Origin: Manduca sexta
Lineage: Eukaryota > Arthropoda > Insecta > Lepidoptera > Sphingidae
Assembly: GCF_014839805.1 (NCBI RefSeq)
Contig: NC_051138.1
Coordinates: 7,934,983-7,998,982 of the forward strand
Length of the DNA stretch: 64,000 nt
Direction of reading: 5' to 3'
Part shown: positions 25,651 through 37,251 of the stretch, in pieces
Layout of the letters: every line of letters begins with the position of its first letter
How positions within the stretch are numbered: position 1 is the first letter of the stretch
Position numbers and translations under genes: made by a program
Notes under the pieces: model-generated
What the model was told of the DNA's origin: nothing
The model's database searches: none
What the model saw: the letters and a program-made list of their open reading frames with translations, nothing else

Positions 25651-28600
25651 GATCTCCACCACTTACCGGATCGGGAACTGTTAAAATCTTAGTCCAAGAT
25701 GTTAATGACAACAGTCCAGAATTTGAAAGACAAAGTTATAAAACAACCGTAAAAGAAAATTTACCTGCCGGAACAATAATTATTACCCCGCAGGCGACTG
25801 ATAGAGATCTCGGTAACAATGCGAAGATACGATATAGTCTTCTCGGCGACAAATCGGAAAGGTTTCAGATAAATTCTGCAACTGGTGTCATTTCAACAAA
25901 TGCAACATTGGATAGAGAAGAATGGGATATTTATTATTTAATTATAATGGCGCAAGACTCGTCAACAACAGACCCACGCACTGCTACAGCTAACTTAACT
26001 ATAGTTGTAGAAGACGAGAATGATAATACACCAACATTTGCGCATCCAGTGTACGAGACGCATATTTCAGAAAGAACAGTCAAAGGTGATTTTGTCTTTG
26101 GCGTAAAAGCTAATGATAATGATATTGGCTTGAATAAAAAGATTTCATATGATCTGAAAGGCGAACATGAAGATTTATTTACCATCAATAAAGAAACTGG
26201 TGTAATAAAAGCGAAAGAAAACCTCATGAAGTATAAAGACAAAAATGTATTGGCCTTTAATTTAATAATAGTTGCTACAGATAGCGGAGAAAGCCCACGA
26301 CAAAGTACCGCAGAATTAATTTTGATACCGAAATCTGTAAGAAACTTCCCAAAATTTACGGTGACAAGTAAATTAACTTTTACTTTCTCAGAAGATACAC
26401 CTGAAGGGGTTTTAGTAACGAGATTGTCTGCTACATCGCCGAAAAAGGGACCGATTGGATTATTGCAGTACGGTATAGCAGGTGGTAATGTTGGCGATGC
26501 ATTGCGAGTGGAACCAATGAGTGGTGAAGTCTTCATTACGGGAAAAGGCCTTGATTATGAAACGATGCCATTATATGAAGTATGGTTTGAAGTTAGAGAC
26601 TCGGATAACCCACCTTTAAAATCATTTATTGAAATAGAAATTAAGGTTACAGATGCAAATGATAACCCACCAGTCATTGAAAGTGCCTTGTATAATGCCA
26701 CTGTACAAGAGGAAGAGTCTCCACCTCAATTAGTAATCGAAATACATGCCCATGATGAAGATTCAAATGAGAATGGGAGAATATCCTACAAGTTAATTAA
26801 CGATTATGAAGAAACGTTCAGCATTGATCCGGAAACTGGCGAAATATACACAAATATGGCATTAGATCGTGAATCAATTCCTTTTTATGAAATATTAGTA
26901 GAAGCTGTTGATCACGGAGTACCGCAATTAATCGGAACTTCAACAGTCATCGTCACCGTCTTAGATAAGAATGATAATCCTCCTCGATTTACTCGATTAT
27001 TTAGTGTTAACGTTACTGAAAATGCTGAAATTGGCTCCTTTGTAATTAAAGTTACAAGTTCTGATCTGGATTCTGGTCCTAATGCAAATGCTACCTATAG
27101 TTTTGTCGAAAATCCTGGGGAAAAATTTATCATAGATCCTATAAGCGGTAATGTTACAGTAGCTCGTCCATTAGACCGAGAACTTCAGGATGAATATATC
27201 TTGAAAGTTGCTGCTATCGATGGAGCATGGCGATCTGAAACACCTTTGACAATTACTATACAAGACCAGAATGATAATGCACCAGAATTTGAATATTCCT
27301 TCTACAGTTTCAACTTCCCCGAGTTGCAAAGAAAAAATAGTTTCGTAGGTCAAGTAATTGCAACAGATAGAGACAAACAAGGACCTAATTCTATCATCTC
27401 ATATTCCCTTCAACAACCTTCTGATTTATTTTCTATCGATCCTGCTACAGGTGAAATATTAGGCAAGTTTGTTATGAACTATAAAAGGACCTCAGTTAAT
27501 TCTTCACCTGAAAACACATATTCCGTTGTTGTTGTAGCTACTGATAATGGAAAGCCACCAATGTCTTCGGAATGTTTGGTAACAATAAATGTGGTCGATG
27601 CTAATAATAACGCACCTAAATTCAATGACCACGAGAAATTTGTACCTGTACCAAAGGATGCAATAATAGGCGAACACATAATGAAAGTGACAGCAGAAGA
27701 TAATATGGACTTTGGAATAAATGCTGAAATAGAATATCACGTAGTTGGTGGAAACGGTACTGCATACCTTACCGTGGACAAAATAAATGGCTGGATTACT
27801 GTGAATAAGCAATTCTATTACCTGGGTCAATATTATAAGCTAAGAATTAAAGCGGTTGATCGTGGAGTTCCTCCACAGTCAGACGAAACAACGGTAACGT
27901 TTGTGGTCACCGGTGAAAATATTTATAGTCCAAGATTTACAGCTCTTAGCTACCAAGTCATTGTACCGGAGAATGAGCCAGTAGGGTCATCCATCCTTAC
28001 GGTAAAGGCTAGCGATGAGGATGAAGGACCCAACGGGATTGTCCGATATTCCATTTCATCTGGAAATACCGGTAAAGAATTTCAAATACACCCTATATCT
28101 GGCACAATCAGCATTATGAGATCTTTAGACTATGATACTATTCAAGAGTATCGTCTAAATATAACTGCAAAAGATCTTGGTTTTAAATCAAGAGAAACAA
28201 CTGCAACTTTGACTATAATTTTAACCGACATTAACGACAACGCACCGCAATTTAATCAATCAGTTTATGTCGCTTATCTGCCTGAAAACTCACCTGTTGA
28301 TAGCTTTATATTTACTGTAAAAGCTACGGACATCGATTCCCCTAAAAACTCTATTATAAAGTACTACATAAATAATGAAATGTTATCTATGTTCTATATC
28401 GACGAAAGTAATGGTGAAATTTTCTCCAGAGAAGTATTTGATTTTGAGGAAAAGTCGTTATATAAATTAGAAATCAGGGCAGAAAATCCTGATTCCAATA
28501 TGAAAACACAACGGAAGTGATTGTTCATATAACGGGCGTAAATGAATACTATCCTAAATTCAAACAACCCGTATTTCATTTTGATGTTTCGGAATCTGCT

Positions 28601-31008
28601 GAAGTTGGAACTAACGTCGGAGTTATCCAAGCTACTGATCAAGATAGTGGCGATGATGGCATAATTTATTACTTATTTGTAGGATCAAGTAATGACAAAG
28701 GATTTAGTATTAATTCACAAACTGGGGTTATAAGAGTCGCCCGATATTTGGACAGGGAAACTCAGAACAGAGTTGTGTTAACAGTATTAGCAAAAAATTC
28801 TGGTAGCATACATGGCAATGATACAGATGAAGCGCAAGTTATAATTTCCATACAAGATGGTAATGATCCACCTGAATTCTCTCAACATTATTATGAAACT
28901 ACTATATCTGAAGGAGCCAATGTGGGTCAAGAAGTAATTCAAGTGCAAGCAGTTGATAAAGATGTGCGTCCTCAAAATAATCAGTTCAGCTTCTCTATTA
29001 TAGGAGGTAATATTGATCAAAATTTCAAAATAGATCCTCAATCAGGAGTGATTGAAGTAGCAAGACAATTAGACCGAGAAACGTTATCAGCATACTTATT
29101 AACTGTTGGTGCTATAGATACGGGTATACCACCACAAACTGGTACAGCTACAGTAAAAATAATGCTCACAGATATCAATGATAATGGTCCAGTTTTTGAC
29201 GTGGCCAACTTTGAAGGTTCTGTTTACGAAAACGAGCCGCCAAACACTAGCATAACGACACTAACTGCAAAAGATCCAGATTTGCCGCCAAACGGGGCAC
29301 CTTTCTCATACTCGATTATTGGTGGAAAACATCAAAGTTACGTAAAAATGCATAAACATACAGGCGTACTCTTGACCACTAAGAAAATAGACAGAGAACA
29401 AACTCCTAATCTAGAAATTACTGTTTTGATTGAAGATAGCGGTACTCCTGTAATGAAATCCAATTATACAATACAGATCAAAGTAAAGGATAAAAATGAT
29501 AATCCACCTACACCAAGATCGGTACACGTGCTTGTTTATGCATTCAATAACAAAGTTCCACGCGGAAAAATAGCAGATATAAAACCTAATGATCCAGATA
29601 TTGTTGGAGATTACAAATGTAAGATGATTAGAGATTCTACCTCGGAAAATACACTTATTTTATTAAGTATTAAAAAAGGATGTGATCTTTATACCAATGC
29701 TGTGAAACCAGGACAAGGCTATTCATTTTCAGTATTAGGCAATGATGGAGTTCACAAAGATGTTACATCCTCCATAAGCGTAGAATATTTTTCATTCGAC
29801 AATGCTACTGTTGAGCAATCAATCACTATGAGAATAAACAACATGACTGCATCAGACTTTTTAACACACTATTACCGAAGTTTGTTAGAGATATTAAAAG
29901 GAGGGCTAAAAAACAGAGAAAGAATTTTCCTATACAGTATAAATGAAATGGAAGGTCACTTAGATTTAACTATAGCTATGGAAGAAAATCATACGATATC
30001 AAAAAGAGAAGATACTGAAAGACACCTAAGAAACAAGGAATTTGAAATAACAAGATTACTGAAGAGTCAAATTATTGTGGCGTATTATCCCTGTGCTTCG
30101 CAGCAGTGTCAAAATGATGGTATTTGTACGGACTCAATTCGGGTGTTAGATGACACTAAAATTACCGAAAGCTCTACGCTGATTCTAACTTCACCTCTTA
30201 TAAAGCATGATTATACTTGCCAATGTTCAGGCGGATTTATGGGAAAGAATTGTGACAAGCGACAAGATCCTTGCTCACCAAACCCTTGTCGTTTTGGCGG
30301 TCAATGTCGCAAACAAGGTCATGATTTTGTCTGTGTTTGTCCACCGCGTCGTGACGGAAAAACTTGTGAACAAGAGAAGGACGACGTATGTAGCAGCAAT
30401 CCATGTAAAATGGTGGATCTTGCAAAGAAAGTTCAGACAGAAATTCATTCTTCTGCTTATGCCGACCTGGCTATCGTGGTAATCATTGCGAAGCTCTCGT
30501 TGATTCGTGCCGACCCAATCCATGCATGTATGGGGGGAATTTGCATAAGTTTAAAGCCTGGTTATAAGTGTAGTTGTACAAATGGTCGTTATGGAACACA
30601 CTGTGAAAGTACTACGTTTGGTTTTGGCGAATTGTCATACATGCAATTTTCTGCTCTAGATGCTTCGACCAATGATATAACTATTATATTTGCAACAAGC
30701 AAACCAGATGCGTTGCTACTGTACAATTACGGCGCTCAAACCGGTGGAAGATCAGATTTTATAGCCATAGAACTACTTGGTGGCAAACCAATATTTTCAT
30801 TTGGTGGCGCTAGAACATCGATAACATCTGTTGCTATTTCAAATCCAAATAAAAATCTAGCAGATGGCAATTGGCACAAATTAACTGCCACAAGAAATGG
30901 TCGTGTGATATCGTTGAGCGTAACCTCATGTACAGAACATGGAGATGTTTGCATGGAATGCGAACCTGGCGATGATTCATGCTACAGTGATGACACTGGA
31001 CAAGCAGG
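25651..31008 (+). CDS. ft: fat giant exon: EC22 end to EC34, EGF1-4, start of LamG1
   Basis: A single 5.36-kb exon. Linker motifs mark EC23 (VQDVND), EC24 (VEDEND), EC25 (degenerate IPKSVRNFPKF), EC26 (VTDAND), EC27 (VLDKND), EC28 (IQDQND), EC29 (VVDANN), EC30 (degenerate VTGENI), EC31 (LTDIND), EC32 (ITGVNE), EC33 (IQDGND) and EC34 (LTDIND). The last linker is VKDKNDNPPT. A membrane-proximal region follows, then four EGF domains (about 30090-30606) and the start of LamG1 (from about 30620). Three one-base frame breaks interrupt it: one A short at 28503-28506, one A short at 30407-30410 and one G too many at 30532-30537. With these corrected, EGF3 regains its six cysteines and the exon ends in the phase needed by the next. 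These read as sequencing errors. Confidence 0.95.
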
Positions 31009-31087
31009 GTATGTATAATTTTTACTTCATCCGTGTGCCTAATATAAAAAAATTACACAATATTCATTCCTCACAATTTTATTTCAG
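31009..31087 (+). other. Short intron of fat
   Basis: A 79-bp intron inside LamG1, donor GCAGG|gtatgt, acceptor atttcag. Splicing restores ..TGQAG-TLNFNN.., which matches fly Fat at the same place. Reading through it gives a stop within a few codons. Confidence 0.9.
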
Positions 31088-33699
31088 AACGCTGAACTTT
31101 AACAACGAACCTCTTCTCATCGGAGGACTTGACAAAGCAGATCCAGTCTTAGAGCGTCCGGGACAAATCCATTCGGATGACTTCGTGGGATGTATGCATA
31201 GTATAACAATCAATGGCCGATTACTGAATCTTACAAATCCTCTTCACTCGCGCGGTGTTGAAGCAAATTGTGAACGGTCTGAAAAAGGAGCTTGTTACAA
31301 AAAAGATATCTGCGGTACTGGCGAATGTCAAGACCGATGGAAAACGAACTTTTGCAAATGTGATGGTACTTATATTTCCCCTGACTGCAGTCATTCTCTT
31401 CAATCTATTTCCGTCGGTGAAAATGGATTTATTACATACACAATATCAGAAAAGCATAGACGAATACAATTGCTTGAATCATTTTACGGAGGAAATACAG
31501 TATGGGATAAGAGAAATAGTAAATCTACGGGAAAAATGAATATAAAATTAAGCAATCCAACAAAAGCTCTTTCTTTTTCATTTAGGACACACAAAAAAGA
31601 TGGTATACTTTTTTATGCGGCGACTGACAAATATTATACATTAATAGAATTAGTAGGAGGGAAAGTAAGTTATACGTCAAAACAGAATTCTATGGTAAAT
31701 ATGACTCAAACAGAACAGAATGATGTCTCAGATGGAATATGGCATAATATTACTTTACTATCTATGGGAAGAAGCATAAGTTTGATAGTAGATAGTAAAA
31801 ATGTTGGAGAAGAACTGGATGCAGTTGGCGTTCATGATTTTTTAGACCCTTACCTTACCCTCTTGTCCCTGGGAGGCGTTAAAACAGAATGGCTGACCGT
31901 ATCGCACCAGAATAAATTTGAGGGATGTCTAGCAAATCTTACAATTAATAATGAAATTCAACCTTTTGCTGGAAATGGAAGCATTTTCAAAAATACAGTT
32001 CGGAGAGGAAAAATATTAAATGGATGTCATAGCGCTTTTGCTGTCGGATCTACACAAAATCCAGACCCGTTACGTACAGGAATTATAATTGTAATAGTAT
32101 TTTTCGGTATTTTGATAGTTACCATATTGGTTGTTGCTATTTTTTTGAAAACAAAAAAAAGAAAAAGCTAGTACCGGAAATAAAAGCAATGGCACTCACT
32201 CGAAACAAAATGGTGGTCCAGCACTATTAAATGCTCCAAATTTAATTGCAGGAACTAATGATAGCATAATGAATCGAAATTTGCACAATAATGATACTAG
32301 TCTTACCAGTTATATGTCAGAAAATGCTGATATTACACGTAACGTTGGACATATTGTTGGTCCCTGAACTTCTGTCTAAAAATATAAAGATCGAGAAATA
32401 ATGAACATAGATCCACCTAGGCCACAACGACCAGATATAATTGAACGAGAAGTAGTTGGTAAAAGCCCAGCATTGAGAGAAGATCACCATCCGCCACCTC
32501 CACCATCTACAAACACATCTCATCATCATGATCATCCAAGCGGCATAGATTTGAATTCAGAAGTTCCTGAACACTATGATTTAGAAAATGCAAGTTCTAT
32601 AGCGCCGTCAGACATCGACATTGTATATCACTATAAAGGATTTAGAGAAGCAGCAGGAGCTAGGAAATATAAAGCCACTCCACCACCTATAGCAGGTTAC
32701 CATCACAAACACCAGACGCCCCAACACCGACACTCGCCACATCATCCTAGTGGGTTTCCATCCCGAGTACTGCCGCAAGCTGCTCAGCCGCCTCCCCAGC
32801 CTCGACATCAAACCACTCCATTAGCTCGATTATCGCCTAGTAGCGAACTTAGTCAACAACCACGAATATTAACACTTCACGATATATCAGGCAAACCACT
32901 TCAAAGTGCATTACTGGCTACTACATCCAGTTCAGGCGGAGTAGGTAAAGATGCATTGCATAGCAACAGCGAACGAAGTTTGAATAGTCCGGTTATGTCA
33001 CAGCTTAGCGGACAAAGTTCATCAGCAGGTAGAAAGACCCCCAGCGCCACACCGCAAGTGCCTCAAGTAGTGTCAGTCGGTACTGGCGCGGTTGGACTGA
33101 CAGCAGAAGAAATTGAAAGAATGAATGCGAGGCAGAGGACATCAAGCCTAGTGTCTACCTTAGATGCAGTTTCAAGTTCTAGTGAAGCGCCGAGAACAAC
33201 AAGTGTCGGACATCACATGTCACACAGGCATCATTCTCCACCAGATGACAATAGAAGTTCAACTGGCTCTGACGACGAAAGCGGTAATGACAGTTTTACA
33301 TGTTCAGAAATAGAGTACGATAACAACAGCATCAATGCAGATAAATTAGAGGATGTTAGGAGGCAAAACGTTAGTAGTGCGAGTAATCCGAAGAAGCCTA
33401 TTATACCACCACCATATGAAAGTTTTGATTCCTCATTTCGTGGTTCGTTGAGTACTCTAGTCGCATCTGATGACGACCTCGCCCCTCATGTAAGCGCTGC
33501 GTTGTACAGACAGGCAAACGGGTCTCCCGCGGCGGCGGCTTTGGGTTGGGACAACATATTTAATTGGGGGCCCAATTTTCAAAGCATGATCGGTGTATTC
33601 AAGGATCTCGCTGAACTACCGGAAACTGTGAACGGTCGAATGCCTGCTTCGTTAAGACATCAAAATGGCACGCCAAAGCCCTCTGAAGAATACGTGTAA
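31088..33699 (+). CDS. ft: fat last exon: LamG1 end, EGF5, LamG2, TM, cytoplasmic tail
   Basis: The exon completes LamG1, then an EGF-like domain (cysteines from 31293 to about 31390), LamG2 (to about 32030), a transmembrane helix (GIIIVIVFFGILIVTIL, 32079-32147) and a tail of about 500 residues. Tail landmarks shared with fly Fat and vertebrate FAT4 include RPDIIERE, SSIAPSDIDIVYHYKG (about 32597-32640), LTLHDISGKPLQSALLATT, LTAEEIERMN, NDSFTCSEIEYD, SLSTLVASDDD and the C-terminal EEYV. This assigns the gene to Fat/FAT4. Three frame breaks occur in the first part of the tail: an extra A in 32153-32160, an extra C in 32362-32364 and a missing A in 32378-32382. Corrected, the frame runs to TAA at 33697-33699. 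Confidence 0.96.
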
Positions 33700-34250
33700 C
33701 AATAATGACCGTGTAAAATTGTAAATATCGTGTTAGATATAATAATGTACAAATTGTATCATTGGGATCTTGTATCAAGGTCGCCAAAAATTTGCCATAT
33801 GATAGATAGTTTATAAGATTGCGAACCTTTTATTCTCACTGTAAATAATTTTGTAGATAAAATAAAAACATATCGACTACTTCTTCAATTGTTCAAATTT
33901 TTTTGTACAGAAACTAAACAACTTCTAATGTGTAAACCCACTTCAGAATAAGAGTGATTTTGTGTAAATAAATTTAAATGTTACGCTTATTATTATTATG
34001 TATAAATAAATTATGCCTTTTCATTGTGATATTACATGTCCCAACGGATCAATGAGTTTGCTATGACTTTAGTTTGGAACAACTATATGTAGTGGATTCA
34101 ATGTATTGTTTGTTACGAGCCATATTAGTAAGCAAACAAAGTGCCAAATGCATTTTCACTTCAAAAGAATGGACTGATTTAAGTTTATGTAAACAATAAA
34201 ACATAATTTAAACAATACATTGTTTTATTTCCTCAAAAACACCAACTTTA
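33700..34250 (+). other. 3' UTR and downstream flank of fat
   Basis: AT-rich sequence after the stop. Candidate polyadenylation signals AATAAA occur at 33861-33866 and again near 33966, 34010 and 34195. The first lies about 165 bp after the stop codon. Which one is used cannot be told. Confidence 0.5.
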
Positions 34251-36220
34251 TTATTGTTTAATGTTGACAAACAAACAGCTCTATCTAAAAAAATAAACTA
34301 TTTGCTCACGTAATTATGACGGAAGGAAGTACTTATAATTAGGAAAACACATCCTAACACATAAACTGTAATGCCCTTAATTCACTATCAGCCGCGTTCT
34401 TGACTGTAATTATAAAGAAACATGGTAAACGCCTAAAATACACGTAACCATGATAAGATGGTGATACTCGGGCCGCGTGTTCTTTACGATAATTTTAATG
34501 TAATTTACATAATTTGGAACAAAAGTGTCGAAGAGTAGTTGTGTATCACACAGAATATTTTTAAATTATAAATAATTATATAACTATAACTTACTGACTT
34601 TGAACATGATTATATATTTTTTTTAATAAAACCAATTAGAGGTTGAAATAAAAACATTGTTGAATTACGTAATTCTAATATAATTTGCAATAGAGCAAAA
34701 CAGAAAACCTGCTAGATCCATGAGTTATCATTTTTAAAAGTATTAAAATATATCGTATGTATTGACACAGAAATTATTATTATGGTGCATTATCACACAA
34801 TACATGTCTAACTTATCCGATGCTGATTATATTATTTGGTTATGTTACGATAATCGTAACACTGTGTTGTTCAATAAGACGTTGTAACTATTTTCCAAAA
34901 AGTACCGTTATAAAACAAATACAATCAAAACAAATGCCATGGACAATATAATGCAGAATAAGCTAGAAAATATCGTGATTAAACCCGCTTACGCAAAATT
35001 GGCAACCGCATTGGAATGGCTTATCAATGTTGTGGATATAATCTTTATTCCTCTCAAATATAGAGAATTCTTGGGATTGTACTGAACTCCAATCGTCTAC
35101 ATAGGCAGACAAGTCTTAATATAGTTAATATAGTAGTCATTATATAACTCCGGTTTCAGATGAATTATAATTCTACCAATTACAATCATCGTGTTTCCAT
35201 GTAATATTTTCATAGTTACGTTATATTGCATCCCTTACACTATAAGTAACCAAAACTAAATCGAGAAAACACTGCCTTTATGGAATGAAATTATATTACG
35301 TCAATAGATTTCAAATAAAACGTCTGTAACAGGTGGGCAGATACGGAATACTAAAACACATACGCCGTTACAAGTTTACAATGTTATCAAATAGTTTTAA
35401 CCGTTCAATACAGCAATTTCCCGTGTTTAGTGAAAAGAATTTTTCATGCAGTAATTAAGTACAAATAGTGAGTTAACGAACATTATTCATATACACTGGT
35501 TGGCGGGGAAAAATTTAAATGTCTGCCGGTCCTATAGTTTTCTCTGTTTCAAATATTGTTAGATCCTGCACCTAGTCTTTCGCTGGTAAAGCTGATGTAT
35601 GCTCAAGTGAAACAGTGGGGCGGACTCGGAAGGTATATATTATATAAGTGCGGTGGTAGTTACTATAAATATTATTATTAACATTAAAAACAATGCATCT
35701 CCGAATATTTGCTTCGTACATTTTACGTTATGTGAGTATCCTGATTTATAAAAATCCGTTTTTATCTTATATATTTTTTTATTCAGTGTTTTATATTCCA
35801 GTGACATGCAGTCTTAATGATAAAAAAATATAGAATATTTAGTAGAAACATTTTTTCGTATAATAAAAATAAGATTATTGTATTAAAATATATAAAACTT
35901 AGATATAAACACATGGCGAGTATATTGCGGTCGTCATTAATGTATCAACTTTCTATTTTTATGGGCATATCATAAATTTTTGATTAATGAATTTGATCAT
36001 GGGCTCCAGCGTCTACCGACAATTATCAATTAATATGTTAATATCCGTATATGCGGAAATAATGAGAAATAATATTTTTAATTTGTTGTCATTTTTTTAA
36101 TCAAAATAACTGACAGCTCTGCAGATTTTTTGTGTTACTAACACACATAAAATATAAAAGTTATAAAACAAAAAGAATAATACCTATTTAATAATTAATT
36201 GTTATGAATTGTATATAACA
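34251..36220. other. Non-coding flank
   Basis: AT-rich sequence with no recognisable gene apart from a weak promoter-plus-short-exon candidate at 35641-35731. Confidence 0.5.
35641..35731 (+). other. Weak candidate: TATA box and 13-codon first exon
   Basis: TATATAAG at 35641-35648 is followed 45 bp later by ATG (35693), giving MHLRIFASYILRY, and then a good donor GTGAGT at 35732. The sequence upstream (35500-35640) is richer in GC than its surroundings. This layout resembles insect genes whose first coding exon is very short. No second exon joins plausibly: the next good acceptor (about 35814) would give an immediate stop in this phase. It may be chance. Confidence 0.2.
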
Positions 36221-36420
36221 TTATAGCCAGTGTACCTACTGGACATAATAAGACTTAACATCTCATGTCTCAGGATGGCGAACGCAGTGAAAAACAAACA
36301 ATACTTAGTAATTCAAGGTGTTTGCAAATTCAAGGATGTTTTTTTACTTTATATGGGCGGTCGTATCGCCTGCCATCAGGCGAACGGCACATCTCGTCAT
36401 TTAAAGCAATAAAAAAAAAT
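36221..36420 (+). repeat. Lepidopteran interspersed repeat, 'gggcggtcgtat' tail family, copy 1
   Basis: The segment 'agccagtg...cataataagacttaacatc' through 'atgggcggtcgtatcgcc...atcaggcgaacgg' ends in 'aaagcaataaaaaaaaat', an A-rich tail. It shares the tail and the 'agccagtg' block with the copy at 48200-48430. I know this tail as very common in moth and butterfly genomes. It has no coding capacity. Confidence 0.7.
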
Positions 36421-36751
36421 GCGAGAAACATTAAACCTACAATGTATAAAGAGCTAAGAGTCATACATTTATAAATTTGATATTTAAATATTGCTCTGAA
36501 TTATGAAGGGGCAAATTATAGAGGAATGTTGTTGTCTCTCCTCCTACTCTTCAGGATACAAGCATGAATATATTGATGCGTTGTGTAATGTCGATTCGTT
36601 TTGAGGTACCGGCACATTTTGTTTACTATATTCTTTATAGCTCTACTGTCCAATTCTAAATATTCTATAGTTCTTAGGTGAAAAATAAAATAATATTGAT
36701 TTATACACTAAAATCAAATAATCACTGTTCAGTTTTTATAGAGCAATTAAC

Positions 36752-37251
36752 NNNNNNNNNNNNNNNNNNNNNNNNNNNNNNNNNNNNNNNNNNNNNNNNN
36801 NNNNNNNNNNNNNNNNNNNNNNNNNNNNNNNNNNNNNNNNNNNNNNNNNNNNNNNNNNNNNNNNNNNNNNNNNNNNNNNNNNNNNNNNNNNNNNNNNNNN
36901 NNNNNNNNNNNNNNNNNNNNNNNNNNNNNNNNNNNNNNNNNNNNNNNNNNNNNNNNNNNNNNNNNNNNNNNNNNNNNNNNNNNNNNNNNNNNNNNNNNNN
37001 NNNNNNNNNNNNNNNNNNNNNNNNNNNNNNNNNNNNNNNNNNNNNNNNNNNNNNNNNNNNNNNNNNNNNNNNNNNNNNNNNNNNNNNNNNNNNNNNNNNN
37101 NNNNNNNNNNNNNNNNNNNNNNNNNNNNNNNNNNNNNNNNNNNNNNNNNNNNNNNNNNNNNNNNNNNNNNNNNNNNNNNNNNNNNNNNNNNNNNNNNNNN
37201 NNNNNNNNNNNNNNNNNNNNNNNNNNNNNNNNNNNNNNNNNNNNNNNNNNN
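36752..37251. other. Assembly gap, exactly 500 N
   Basis: A run of exactly 500 Ns. The round number suggests a scaffold join of unknown real size. The fat N-terminal exon is cut by its right edge, in the middle of EC12 at LDR. The left edge is non-coding sequence about 3 kb past the 3' end of fat. Confidence 0.99.

Noticed and set aside
25934..26536. A 200-codon minus-strand open frame inside the fat giant exon
   Set aside because: The plus frame encodes continuous cadherin repeats here. The minus frame has no recognisable domain and is a shadow.
14656..33699. Assignment to Fat-like/kugelei or Dachsous
   Set aside because: The tail motifs (SSIAPSDIDIVYHYKG, NDSFTCSEIEYD, EEYV) and the repeat-by-repeat match are those of Fat/FAT4, and Dachsous has no LamG/EGF part.
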